This document shows, in pieces, positions 15,745 through 24,493 of a DNA stretch of 64,000 nucleotides. Made by a program: the position numbers and the translations under genes. The first letter of the stretch is position 1, and every line of letters begins with the position of its first letter. This DNA comes from an uncultured Microbulbifer sp. (lineage in GTDB: Bacteria; Pseudomonadota; Gammaproteobacteria; Pseudomonadales; Cellvibrionaceae), in assembly GCF_947504145.1 (NCBI RefSeq), contig NZ_CANNGQ010000003.1, forward strand, positions 248,001 through 312,000, in the 5' to 3' direction. The notes below the pieces were generated by a model that made no database searches, was not told the DNA's origin, and saw only the letters and a program-made list of their open reading frames with translations.

Positions 15745-16331
15745 CAGTTTGCCCGCCGCTTGAGGTCTGCGACCCAGATGGAGACTTTCGGATCTTCAGG
15801 TTGATATTTCAGGTACTGCTGGAATTGTGCGAGTGCACAATTCACATCCTGAAGGTACAGATCACACAAAATGCCGAGATTCTTGATCAGTGGCAGGTGT
15901 TCCGGGTGAAGTGCGAGTGCGTCGTTGTAGGTTTTGCGGGCTTCGTCAAAACGGCCCTGATGGCGGTAAAGGACCGCGAGTTCGTTGCTGGCTACCGGAT
16001 CCAGGGGGGCGGCACGGAGCGCTTCGAGGAAGGATTCTTCCGCGTGCTTTTCATCACCGGATTTAAAGTAGGCGATGCCCAGGTTGACGTAAGGGGCAGA
16101 CAGGCGCTGCTCGCGCTCGACCACGCTCTGCAACAGTTCAACAGCTTCCGGGTAGCGCTCGCCCTGCAGGTATTCTACAGCCTGCATAAAATCGCGGTTA
16201 ACGCTGCCCGACACTTTGACATTCATGGGGTCAACCGGGCGGTTGGAAGTTTTTGGGCCACTGGCACAGGCGCTGAGCAGTACAACGACGACGCAGGCCA
16301 TACCGGCGAGAAGGCGCTTGCTGGTAATCAT
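15744..16331 (-). CDS. Short TPR lipoprotein
   Basis: 195 residues. The N-terminus has a lipoprotein signal with lipobox LLSAC (Cys about residue 21). Residues ~45-165 contain about three tetratricopeptide repeats (APYVNLGIAYFKSGDEKHAE, ASNELAVLYRHQGRFDEARK). It resembles PilF/PilW-type TPR lipoproteins that act as pilotins, although the rest of the locus is not a pilus locus. It overlaps the large TPR gene upstream by four bases (16328-16331) and the small secreted gene downstream by one base. Probable role: outer-membrane-anchored scaffold or pilotin for the machine (inference). Confidence 0.85.
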   Translation of the reverse strand: MITSKRLLAGMACVVVVLLSACASGPKTSNRPVDPMNVKVSGSVNRDFMQAVEYLQGERYPEAVELLQSVVEREQRLSAPYVNLGIAYFKSGDEKHAEESFLEALRAAPLDPVASNELAVLYRHQGRFDEARKTYNDALALHPEHLPLIKNLGILCDLYLQDVNCALAQFQQYLKYQPEDPKVSIWVADLKRRAN

Positions 16332-19300
16332 CCTTTATCCTCCCCGGTTTCGGTTTCTGCAATCACTGTCGGCGCATCCGGCTGTGGCTCCACGGCCATT
16401 TCTTCGGGCGCGGTCTCGGCCACTTCGGGTACCGGCACGATGGTGGTGACGATATTGAGGGCATCTTCCGGGCGGTGGTAGCGGGCGGGCACCAGGCCGG
16501 CGAGCTGACCGATACTCTTGCCGACCCAGCGGTTGTAGATACCCGCGGCCATCAGGTCGATGTTTTTCTCATGTACCGAGATGGCGCGCTCTTCGAATGG
16601 ATAAATCTGCTCTTCCAGGGCCAGCTCATATTCTTCCAGCTCCAGGGCATTCAGGTTGGTGGGCCGCTCGGAATCTTTGAGAGCACGACTGAAATGCAGG
16701 TAGATCTCGCCCAGATAAAAGGTGGCCGCGGCAGTCACGTCAGCCACCTGATAGTCGATCAGGTCGCTGAACGCGTTGACGGCAGCCTTCATACGCGCGC
16801 GCTTGTTGTTGAGGTTGCGCTCCAGCGGGGCGACCAGGGCAATGGCCTGGAAGGCTTCGAACTTGGGCTCCGCCAACTGCAGCGCTGCGCTGCCCGCCAG
16901 GTAGCGGGTACGGTCGTTGCGTTCGTTACCGCCGCCGGCTTCGATGCGCACTATCTCTTCCAGCGTATTGATGTAGGCCTTGCGGTTGCCGCTATTGTTG
17001 TAAATATCGGCAATGCGCTGACGGGTTTCCAGCGCGGGCTCCATCGGGTTCGGGAAGAGCTGTACGTAGCGGTTCAGCACTGCAAGCGCTTTGTTATAAC
17101 TCTTGGCAGCGCTGTACAGGTCAGCGGCCTGGGTGAGGGCTTCGCGACGCACGTCTTCATCTTCAGACTCGCGCTCGATACGTTCGAACTCAGCACCGGC
17201 CAGCAGCAGCTGCCCGCTTTCCTGATAGACCACGGCCAGTTTTTTGGTAACTTCTTTCTGCAGCTCGTGCTCTACGTGGTTTGCGCGGAAGGCCTTGAGC
17301 ACGTCCGCTGCGCGAGACCAGTTTTCCAGCTGAATCAGTGATGCAGCCGCGTCGTATTCGGCGGTGGCAAGAATCGTTGCTCCCGGTGCCGCGTTGCGAA
17401 TACGCAGGAAGTGCTCGGCCGCGGCCAGGTGATCTTCTGCCCGACGCGCCACATCACCCTGCTGGTAGATGGCGCCGGCCAGGTTGTCGATCAGGTTTAC
17501 GCGGTCCTTGGCGTCTGCTGCCGTCATGTCGAGCGCCTGACGATAACCCGCTTCGGCGTCCACATAGGCTTCCGTATCGAATGAGGCGTGCGCCACCAGC
17601 AACCAGGCGGACCGACGGATTTCGTGTTCAGCGGCCGGGAATTTCTCCAGCAGCATGCGGCCATTCTGGATGGTTTCTGCAAAGCTTTTCAGCTTGTACA
17701 GATCATCCACAGCACCGAGCAGTATCTGGGGCGCCTTGCCGTGCGCGGGGAAGGTTTCCGCAAAAGTCAGAGAAGAGCGGATAATTTCTTTCTGAATCGC
17801 GACCTTCTCGGCAGTGCTGCCCTTCGCAAGATCGTTTTTCAGGTGCTCGCGGTAGGCAAATACAGCTGCGTAGCCAGCTTCGCTGGCATTTTCGTTCACG
17901 GCATGCCCGCTGTACTGGTACGCGGTGCGCTCGTATTCCTGCGCAGCATTAAGGAAATCTTTGTTTTCCAGCATCAGGCCGGCGAGCTGATAGTTGATCT
18001 CCGGCGCTTTCGGCTGATCGGCGAAGGATTTGAGGTAGCGGCGGTACCAGTGAATCGCTTCCGCGTAGTTCTCACGCCGCTTTTTCGCAAACTCCTTATC
18101 CTTCGGCTTCACGTTCTGGTAAGCCGCGTGGTAGTGACTCGCCAAGTCGGTCAAGTTGGTTTGCAGGAATTCCACCACGGTGGCGTATTCCTGTATTTCG
18201 AACACGGTCCAGTACTTGGCATCCAGCGCGTAGGTGTTGGCGAAATCTTTCTTGGCTTCCAGCACCAGACGGGGGAAGCCACCCTTCTGGTAGATTTCGA
18301 TCACGCGGATGGAGAAGTCTGGAGACACCCGGTGCAACGGGTTGCGCTCAACAAAGGTGTTGTAGGCTGTTGCGGCATCCTGATAGCGACGCTTGTCGAG
18401 ATAGTACTCGCCCAGATGGCTGTAGACATAAGACTCGTAGCCACGGGCACCCTTGCGGGTAAAGTAATCGACAATGGATTCCGCACCGCCGAGATAGGAA
18501 AAACTCAGGCTGATCACACGGAAGGTATCTTCGATGTGCTTGCGATCGGTTTCGTTGCTCTGCTGCTCGAAGTCGTAGCCCTGCTGTACTTTGTAGTCGA
18601 GCATCTGCACGAAATCGTCCAGTGCCATCTCATACATATCCTGCTTGAACAGCGCCCAACCGCGCTTGTACAGCGCCAGCTCGAAGAAGCTGGAAGCTTC
18701 TCCCATACCGATGACCCGACCGTATGACTCTTCGGCATCCAGGAATTTTTTTCGGGTAAAGTAGTACTCGCCAAGACGGAAATAGGCTTCATCCAGGTGA
18801 CGGGAAGCCGGGTATTTCGCCACCAGCTGAAGCAGGATATTCACCGCCTCTTCCACTTCGCCGGTCTCTTCATAGGCCCGCGAGAGCTGGTACATCACCT
18901 GATCGTTGCGCTCGTACTGCGGGTACTGCACCAGCAGCTTCTTGTACAGGGCGATGGCCTCGCGAGCATTGGCGGCGAGCAGTGCGTCCGGATCATCGCC
19001 AGGTAGAGCGCCGCCTACATCAGCCCCATCAATGGCAACAGAGGCCGTGGCACGGGCTTCGAAATCCGCTTCGCTTTCGTCGCTGTCGCCCACCACGTTT
19101 GCGAGCGCGGCAGCGGCTGCCGGTGCTGCAACGGCGGTGGTTTCCGGCGCGTCCAGTTGAGACTGTGCACTTGACGTGTTGCGGGCACCGGCGGCCTTCA
19201 CCGCCGATGCGACTTCGTCTTCCGACAGAATACGGGTTTCCGTTGAAGACGAATAAGCGCCCTCTTCTGCTCTGTGAGCCTGCTTGATTTTAAGGTCCGC

Positions 19301-19564
19301 AATACGACGGATGGCTTCCGGGGTCAGCGCGGTTTCCGGGGTTTCCTGGAGGTATTTCTGATAGCTGGCAAGGGCCTTTTCCAGACTCCCGTCGATACGG
19401 GTTTCCTGAATTTTGATATCGACTTTCTGCAGGCTGCCAATAGTCTTACCACTGTTACTGGCGCAGGCGCTCAGCAGCAGCGCTGCGGAAGCGGCCGAAA
19501 CCAGGGCAACGCGATTGAAATTCTGGCTGAGAAGGTTTTTGCACAGCTTGCGGTTATGCATCAT
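16328..19564 (-). CDS. Large TPR lipoprotein (~1078 residues)
   Basis: The start is taken as ATG 19564 (or the adjacent ATG 19561), behind GGGGAGGG; an upstream in-frame start would add 23 residues that do not look like a signal. The lipobox LLLSAC lies about 35 residues in. An Ala-rich low-complexity linker covers ~100-180. The rest is a long array of TPR-type helical pairs (e.g. YQLSRAYEETGEVEEAVNIL, AYFRLGEYYFTRKKFLDAEE). Such arrays are protein-protein scaffolds. Its start overlaps the stop of the 695-residue TPR gene by about 11 bases. By analogy with TPR proteins of the Glt complex it may bridge the outer membrane and periplasm, but sequence homology to those was not testable here. Confidence 0.85.
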   Translation of the reverse strand: MMHNRKLCKNLLSQNFNRVALVSAASAALLLSACASNSGKTIGSLQKVDIKIQETRIDGSLEKALASYQKYLQETPETALTPEAIRRIADLKIKQAHRAEEGAYSSSTETRILSEDEVASAVKAAGARNTSSAQSQLDAPETTAVAAPAAAAALANVVGDSDESEADFEARATASVAIDGADVGGALPGDDPDALLAANAREAIALYKKLLVQYPQYERNDQVMYQLSRAYEETGEVEEAVNILLQLVAKYPASRHLDEAYFRLGEYYFTRKKFLDAEESYGRVIGMGEASSFFELALYKRGWALFKQDMYEMALDDFVQMLDYKVQQGYDFEQQSNETDRKHIEDTFRVISLSFSYLGGAESIVDYFTRKGARGYESYVYSHLGEYYLDKRRYQDAATAYNTFVERNPLHRVSPDFSIRVIEIYQKGGFPRLVLEAKKDFANTYALDAKYWTVFEIQEYATVVEFLQTNLTDLASHYHAAYQNVKPKDKEFAKKRRENYAEAIHWYRRYLKSFADQPKAPEINYQLAGLMLENKDFLNAAQEYERTAYQYSGHAVNENASEAGYAAVFAYREHLKNDLAKGSTAEKVAIQKEIIRSSLTFAETFPAHGKAPQILLGAVDDLYKLKSFAETIQNGRMLLEKFPAAEHEIRRSAWLLVAHASFDTEAYVDAEAGYRQALDMTAADAKDRVNLIDNLAGAIYQQGDVARRAEDHLAAAEHFLRIRNAAPGATILATAEYDAAASLIQLENWSRAADVLKAFRANHVEHELQKEVTKKLAVVYQESGQLLLAGAEFERIERESEDEDVRREALTQAADLYSAAKSYNKALAVLNRYVQLFPNPMEPALETRQRIADIYNNSGNRKAYINTLEEIVRIEAGGGNERNDRTRYLAGSAALQLAEPKFEAFQAIALVAPLERNLNNKRARMKAAVNAFSDLIDYQVADVTAAATFYLGEIYLHFSRALKDSERPTNLNALELEEYELALEEQIYPFEERAISVHEKNIDLMAAGIYNRWVGKSIGQLAGLVPARYHRPEDALNIVTTIVPVPEVAETAPEEMAVEPQPDAPTVIAETETGEDKG

Positions 19565-21641
19565 TGCCGCCCTCCCCGCTGTCGGATTCCGGAGCTTCCA
19601 GTTCTGGCGGGTTGTCAGTGGGCAGCGCTTCACCGTCGGGGTTTACCGCGGGCTCTGAAGATTGGGGCTGAGCGTTTTGCAACTGTTCCACCTGGCGCTG
19701 ATAAGCCTCCACCTTGCGCTCGTCCTCGCGCTGCTCCTGCAGCTCGTTGGCGCGGTCGTAACTATCGGCAAGGGCAAAACGGGCTTTTATCTGATAGCTC
19801 TCCAGCTGGGCGCGACGTTGATCCAGTTCGTGAACTGCGAGCTGCTCAAGCATACGCCCCTGCTGCGCCATCAACTGGTCGATGCGATCCTGGGCGCGAT
19901 TGAGGCCACCGCGCAGGCTGGTGATCTGGTCGGTATAACCCTCGTAGCTATGGGTTGCCGCCTGACGAGTGCGCACATAGCGCTGATACGTTTCCTGCAG
20001 GGTGGCGATCACACCGTCCAGCTCCTGCAGATTTTTATAGGCAGTGGTAAGGCGGTCATCGAACTCGCGCGACAGCCGGAATTTCAGCACACCCTCGAGG
20101 CGGGCAATACGATCTTCGGTTTCTTCGCTCGTGAGGTTCGGGTTATAGGCGAGAATCTCGCGCACCTGCTCGAGGATCAGCCGCGCTTCGGTTTCGTCGC
20201 TTTTTGCCAGCAATTCCGGGCGGCGATTGACCAGCAGATTGTCGATACGGGCGGCAAGGCGCTGGCGCTGCTCGAGGCGCATTTTTATGCGAGCGTCGAC
20301 CTGGCGGAAAGCCACATCCAGCCCCGGCAGGATCGGCTCGTAATAGCTGCGACGCAGGGCAATGATTTCTTCAAAGGCATCCAGGCTCTGCAACCAGTCC
20401 TGGTTACGCTCGAACAGATTGTTGAGATCCTGGTAATTACGCAGGAACTCCTGATAGTCATTGGAGGCCATCAGGCCCAGCAGGTAGTGGGTTTCCGGAG
20501 CGCCCGGCAGTTTGCGCAACTCCACCACCCAGTTTTTCACCTGGCTGGCTTCTTTCCGGCGCAGCGCTTCCAGTAATTTACCTTCGCGGATACTGGTAAT
20601 GGAGTGACTGAGCACGTCGACCTGCTCACCGAACAGATCCAGCGCCTGGCCATAGTTCACCGCCGCGGTGCTGTGCACATCCAGCTTGCCGTAGGCGTAG
20701 GGCACCGCCAGCATGGCCTCGTGCACTGCCGCATCGGTAGAGCGGCGCTCCTTCAGCATCTGCCAGGGCACCAGCGCGCGGTCGTAGCGGCCCGCATTGG
20801 CTTCTACCCAGCCAGCCCCCAACAGGGCCTGATCGGAAAAGGGGCCGGAGAGCTGTACGCGGTCAAAATAACTGCGCGCGCGGTCGTACTCTTCCGCCTT
20901 CATCAGCTGGTTACCCAGCAACAGGTTGGTTTTGTCCTGCAACGCCTGTTTGGCATTGCCGCTGCCGGCCTTGCGGCCGAGGCCATCCAACACCAGCACA
21001 CCTTTTTCAGTTTCGCCGGCTTTTAGCAACGCGATACCCAGGTTGTACTCAACAAAGCCCTGCAGGGACTTTTCGCCCCTCAGATCTTCCAGCAGCGCCA
21101 CTGCTTCTTCGAAACGGCCAAGCTGCATATACACCCGTGCGCGCAAAAACTGCTCTTGCGGGCGCACCCGCTCGGGCACGCGTCCCTGGATCAATTCAAG
21201 CGCATGCAGGGCATTGGCAAACTGTTGTTTCTGGTAATGAATTTTTGCCAGGCGGTAAGCGGCTTCGTTCTTGATCGGCTGGGCAACGTTGCCCTGCAGC
21301 ACCTGCTCCATGGCCCGCCCCGCTTCCCGGTGCATGCGGTAGGAAAGCTCAAGATCGCCAACGGCGAATTCCGCCTGGCCAAAATGTACGCTGAATGGGT
21401 CCAGCTCCGGGTCGTCCAGCAGGCGATGCTGCTTCAGCTCGGTATCGAGTGCCGCAATCGCGTCAACGTGATTGTCTTGGTAGGCATTGAACAGCGCCTC
21501 GCCAAAGAACAGGTCGTTGAGGTCACCGGCATGGAGTGCACCAGGATCCACAGGCACATTGGCCTGCACAGAAACACTGTGCAGCGAAGTCAGAGCCGAT
21601 AGCGTAACGCCGGCAATTGCGCAGGCCAGACGGGGGAGCAT
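19554..21641 (-). CDS. Periplasmic TPR/coiled-coil protein (695 residues)
   Basis: Signal peptide MLPRLACAIAGVTLSALTSL with likely cleavage after VQA. Residues ~40-330 hold TPR repeats (YRLAKIHYQKQQFANALHAL, VEYNLGIALLKAGETEKGVL). Residues ~400-660 are long charged helices rich in Gln, Arg and Glu (LNRAQDRIDQLMAQQGRMLE), predicted coiled coil. An acidic Pro/Asn-rich tail closes the protein. It begins 3 bases after the stop of the 172-residue gene upstream and overlaps the large TPR lipoprotein gene downstream, so it belongs to one transcript. It is probably a periplasmic scaffold reaching toward the inner-membrane motor (inference). Confidence 0.85.
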   Translation of the reverse strand: MLPRLACAIAGVTLSALTSLHSVSVQANVPVDPGALHAGDLNDLFFGEALFNAYQDNHVDAIAALDTELKQHRLLDDPELDPFSVHFGQAEFAVGDLELSYRMHREAGRAMEQVLQGNVAQPIKNEAAYRLAKIHYQKQQFANALHALELIQGRVPERVRPQEQFLRARVYMQLGRFEEAVALLEDLRGEKSLQGFVEYNLGIALLKAGETEKGVLVLDGLGRKAGSGNAKQALQDKTNLLLGNQLMKAEEYDRARSYFDRVQLSGPFSDQALLGAGWVEANAGRYDRALVPWQMLKERRSTDAAVHEAMLAVPYAYGKLDVHSTAAVNYGQALDLFGEQVDVLSHSITSIREGKLLEALRRKEASQVKNWVVELRKLPGAPETHYLLGLMASNDYQEFLRNYQDLNNLFERNQDWLQSLDAFEEIIALRRSYYEPILPGLDVAFRQVDARIKMRLEQRQRLAARIDNLLVNRRPELLAKSDETEARLILEQVREILAYNPNLTSEETEDRIARLEGVLKFRLSREFDDRLTTAYKNLQELDGVIATLQETYQRYVRTRQAATHSYEGYTDQITSLRGGLNRAQDRIDQLMAQQGRMLEQLAVHELDQRRAQLESYQIKARFALADSYDRANELQEQREDERKVEAYQRQVEQLQNAQPQSSEPAVNPDGEALPTDNPPELEAPESDSGEGGNDA

Positions 21642-21643
21642 GC

Positions 21644-22162
21644 TTACCAGTCCTTGAAATTGATGGCGGACTGATTGCCGGCGACCTGGATCTCAACAAA
21701 CTTGGGGCCCACCGCTTTCTCTACGCTATGGGTAGCCGTTGCACGGTATTCTTTGCCGGACTTGGACTTGCCGAAATAGGTGACTTCCAGCGGATGTGCA
21801 CCGGTCTGTACGTTAGCGGTGTGGATACGCTGTACACCGCCTTGCTGCAAAGCTTCGATTTCGCGGTAGGTGTACAAATGATGAGCGACAACCTGGTTGT
21901 TCAGCTTTACCTCAACGGATTCGAGGCTGAACTCCTGACTGTTGGGCAGGGAAACAAACAGGGCCACCTGGGTATTGGAGGGGAACAGCAGCTTTTCTTC
22001 CAGCCGGTTCAGTTCGGAAGTCAGGCTGATAACGTCCTTCTTGACGTCCTGTATCTGCTCATCGAGACCGCGGATCTCCTCGCGGCTGACATTCTGGGCA
22101 TTCACCAGAACGGAAAGCGACAACATCAATGTTGCCACCAGTGTGATCAGTACTCTGCTCAT
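21644..22162 (-). CDS. Periplasmic coiled-coil plus beta-domain protein, first gene of the envelope operon
   Basis: 172 residues. Signal peptide MSRVLITLVATLMLSLSVLV with cleavage after VNA. Residues ~25-60 form a short coiled coil (LDEQIQDVKKDVISLTSELN). The rest is a beta-rich domain (VEVKLNNQVVAHHLYTYREI). I know no function for it. It is the first gene of a run of nine closely spaced or overlapping minus-strand genes ending at 11961, so the promoter should lie in 22163-22519. Confidence 0.8.
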   Translation of the reverse strand: MSRVLITLVATLMLSLSVLVNAQNVSREEIRGLDEQIQDVKKDVISLTSELNRLEEKLLFPSNTQVALFVSLPNSQEFSLESVEVKLNNQVVAHHLYTYREIEALQQGGVQRIHTANVQTGAHPLEVTYFGKSKSGKEYRATATHSVEKAVGPKFVEIQVAGNQSAINFKDW

Positions 22163-22519
22163 ATCCCTAAAACCCCACCCCTGATTTGGAGGTCGCCCAT
22201 GGATTGCACACAGGAGCGACTAGCCGGGGGATTGTATGGCAAGAACGGCAGGGGGATATGTGAGGCGCTTCAAAACTCGCGCAGAGAGTTGGATAAGATT
22301 TTTTTCTTAAAATTCAAAGGACAAGAGAAAAAACCTCGATAATGTGACAGGTTTCACGACTGGCTCGAGGGGCAACTTTGTGCACCACTTCTCAAGTTGT
22401 CGGCGAGAACGCGGAACCAGGTTCAACTTTTGCCAAAATTGCGAGAAATTACCGACAAACTTCACCTGTGAGATTGGCGAGCACTTACTACCAGATTTTC
22501 TCTCGCGTGCCGGGGCTGG
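22163..22519. other. Intergenic region upstream of the envelope operon
   Basis: 357 bases between the end of moaE (22520) and the start of the envelope operon (22162), both on the minus strand. No ORF looks real. The part around 22290-22330 is AT-rich and may hold the operon promoter, but I could not find a convincing -35/-10 pair. No strong terminator for moaE was found. Confidence 0.5.
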
Positions 22520-23002
22520 TCACCATTTGTCGAGTGCACTTTCGTCCGCATCGCGCGCTTGAACCCAGCGGCCACTACTTTCTTTCCCAGCAAATTCTTT
22601 TTTCCAGAAGGGCGCGCGGCTTTTGAGAAAATCCATCATAAAGGTACAGGCATCCAGGGACGCCTGCCGGTGGGCTGAAGTGGCCCCCACAAACACGATC
22701 TCTTCCCCTGCACTCAGAGGACCATAGCGGTGGATAAGCCGCACTCTTCCCAGCGGCCAGCGCTCGGCAGCCTGACGGGCAATATCCGTAAGCGCTGCTT
22801 CCGCCATGCCCGGGTAGTGCTCCAGCTCCAGTACAGCAACTGGGCGGTGCTCATCACCGTGCTCCTCCGGTGAAAAGTCCCGCACATTGCCCACAAACAT
22901 TGCGGTGGCGCCATCGGAATAATTTTCACTGCGCAGACAGTTGTATTCAGCCCCGGGGTCAAAACCTTCCGCCTGCACGGAGATGGAAATATCTACAGCC
23001 AT
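22520..23002 (-). CDS. moaE: Molybdopterin synthase catalytic subunit
   Basis: 160 residues, the usual length. MoaE transfers sulfur from MoaD thiocarboxylate to cyclic pyranopterin monophosphate, giving molybdopterin. Visible family features are VAVLELEHYPGMAEAALTDI, RVRLIHRYGPLSAGEEIVFV, HRQASLDACTFMMDFLKSRA and PFWKKEF near the C-terminus with the catalytic Lys region. The ATG has GGAGG six bases upstream. It is the last gene of the moaC-moaD-moaE set, one base after moaD. Confidence 0.95.
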   Translation of the reverse strand: MAVDISISVQAEGFDPGAEYNCLRSENYSDGATAMFVGNVRDFSPEEHGDEHRPVAVLELEHYPGMAEAALTDIARQAAERWPLGRVRLIHRYGPLSAGEEIVFVGATSAHRQASLDACTFMMDFLKSRAPFWKKEFAGKESSGRWVQARDADESALDKW

Positions 23003-23003
23003 A

Positions 23004-23252
23004 TCAGCCTCCAGTCACCGGGGGAAAGAAGGCCACTTCATCACCATCTTTTACACCGGCCTGCATATTGGCAAGCTGTTGATTGACGGCGACTTGCAAC
23101 GATTCATGGGAAAGGGCGCTGCTCCAGGTCTCCCCTTTTGCCTGCAGACTGCCGCGTAACTCAGTCACCGTGGCAATCTGCCCGGCCTCCACTTCAATGC
23201 CGTCGCACTCGAGTTGCTCTCGCAGGCCGGCAAAGAACAATACTTTGATCAC
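23004..23252 (-). CDS. moaD: Molybdopterin synthase sulfur carrier subunit
   Basis: 82 residues, ubiquitin-like, ending in the required Gly-Gly (FFPPVTGG), which is adenylated by MoeB and thiocarboxylated. The start is GTG at 23252, overlapping the moaC stop (GTGA), giving [20 protein letters not shown]. It donates sulfur to the MoaE active site. Its placement between moaC and moaE with overlaps is the common gammaproteobacterial order. Confidence 0.94.
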   Translation of the reverse strand: MIKVLFFAGLREQLECDGIEVEAGQIATVTELRGSLQAKGETWSSALSHESLQVAVNQQLANMQAGVKDGDEVAFFPPVTGG

Positions 23253-23740
23253 GATTTGCTCTCTCCCCCTTCCGGTGTCCAGTGGCCCCGCTTACCGCCG
23301 GTTTTTTCCTGCAGCTTTGTAGGGCCAATGACCATGGCGGGGTCTACGGCTTTGCACATGTCGTAGATGGTGAGCGCGGCGACGCTGGCCGCGGTGAGCG
23401 CTTCCATTTCTACGCCGGTGCGGCCGGCGAGGCGGCAGTAACTGGCAATGTTGACGGTGCGTGCGCTTTCATCCAGTTCAAAATCTACCTGCACTTTGGT
23501 GAGCGCTAGGGGGTGGCACAGAGGGATCAGGTCGGACGTTTTTTTGGCGGCCTGGATACCGGCGATGCGGGCGGTGGCGAGCACATCGCCCTTTTTGTTG
23601 TTGCCGGCTTTCAGTTGCGCAAAGGCTTCCGCAGACATGGCGACGGCAGATTGGGCGCGGGCAGAGCGGTCGGTGATGTCTTTGTCGGTGACATCGACCA
23701 TGCTGGCTTCGCCTTGCTTATTCAAATGTGTGAGCGTCAT
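23249..23740 (-). CDS. moaC: Cyclic pyranopterin monophosphate synthase
   Basis: 163 residues, normal length. MoaC turns the MoaA product into cyclic pyranopterin monophosphate. The N-terminus ([20 protein letters not shown]) matches the family start, so ATG 23740 is kept although no good ribosome site is visible. Further family motifs are [18 protein letters not shown] and [20 protein letters not shown], with Lys and Asp residues of the active site in [11 protein letters not shown]. It starts the moaCDE run, 33 bases downstream of moaB. Confidence 0.95.
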   Translation of the reverse strand: MTLTHLNKQGEASMVDVTDKDITDRSARAQSAVAMSAEAFAQLKAGNNKKGDVLATARIAGIQAAKKTSDLIPLCHPLALTKVQVDFELDESARTVNIASYCRLAGRTGVEMEALTAASVAALTIYDMCKAVDPAMVIGPTKLQEKTGGKRGHWTPEGGESKS

Positions 23741-23773
23741 AGTTCTAGGTTATTTAGCTAGTTGGTTATGCCG

Positions 23774-24289
23774 TTATTTAGTGAGATATCCGACGAAGTT
23801 GCAGGGCATGTGGCTTGCGGTGAGTTGCTCGCGCAGCAGTTTGGTCCAGCCGGTTTTGCAGGCGCCAGTGGAGCCTGGGAGGCAGGCGACCAAGGTGCGA
23901 TTAGCGATGCCGGCGAGGGCGCGGGACTGGATGGTGGAGGAGCCGATTTCCTCATAGCTGATGGAACGAAACATTTCGCCGAAGCCGTCGATGTGTTTGT
24001 CGAGCAGTGGAGCGAGGGCTTCGGGGGTGGAGTCGCGGCCTGCGAAGCCGGTGCCGCCGGTGGAGATGATGACCTGAATCTCGGGGTCGGCGATCCATTG
24101 GCTGACTTTGGCGCGCAGGAGATATTTGTCGTCGATGACGATGGCTTTGTCGGCGAGGTTGTGGCCGTCTTCTTTCAGCGCTTCGACGAGGTAGTTACCG
24201 GAGGTGTCGTTTTCTTCGGTTCTTGTGTCTGACACCGTAAGAATGGCGATGTTGAGTTTTTGATTGGGGTCTTTTGGGGCGTGGCTCAT
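23774..24289 (-). CDS. moaB: Molybdenum cofactor biosynthesis protein B
   Basis: 171 residues. MoaB/MogA-family fold with [19 protein letters not shown] near the N-terminus and the signature [20 protein letters not shown], which binds molybdopterin. In this family the protein adenylates molybdopterin or is a MogA-like paralogue. Sequence features ([11 protein letters not shown]) fit MoaB. Only 33 bases separate it from moaC, so it is likely in the same transcript. A large structured repeat lies between it and moaA. Confidence 0.92.
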   Translation of the reverse strand: MSHAPKDPNQKLNIAILTVSDTRTEENDTSGNYLVEALKEDGHNLADKAIVIDDKYLLRAKVSQWIADPEIQVIISTGGTGFAGRDSTPEALAPLLDKHIDGFGEMFRSISYEEIGSSTIQSRALAGIANRTLVACLPGSTGACKTGWTKLLREQLTASHMPCNFVGYLTK

Positions 24290-24349
24290 TGTTTTGTGCT
24301 CCGTAGCCTTTTCTTGGTGCTCTGTTCTTCGTCGGGTGGCGGCCGGTCA

Positions 24350-24442
24350 CCGGGTTGGGGTTTTCAGGACCGCTGTGAACCCATCCCTGGGCGCTGCGGC
24401 GCAAACATCCTGTTTGCGACGCTCCTGAAAACCCCAACCCGG
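24350..24442. repeat. Nested palindromic repeat, copy 1
   Basis: Perfect 20-bp outer arms, 24350-24369 and 24423-24442, enclose a core with GTGAACCCATCCCTGGG (from 24375) and an inner hairpin of 8-bp arms (24400-24407, 24411-24418) around a TCC loop. The same core occurs at 62258-62299, but the outer arms there are different. The element sits past the 3' end of moaA (minus) and before moaB, and is probably transcribed as a large hairpin that may act as terminator or mRNA stabiliser. The rest of 24290-24493 has no gene. Confidence 0.85.
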
Positions 24443-24493
24443 CGCCCGACCTTCTAGTTAAATTCTTCTACTTCGTTAGCCGATCAAGCCTTT

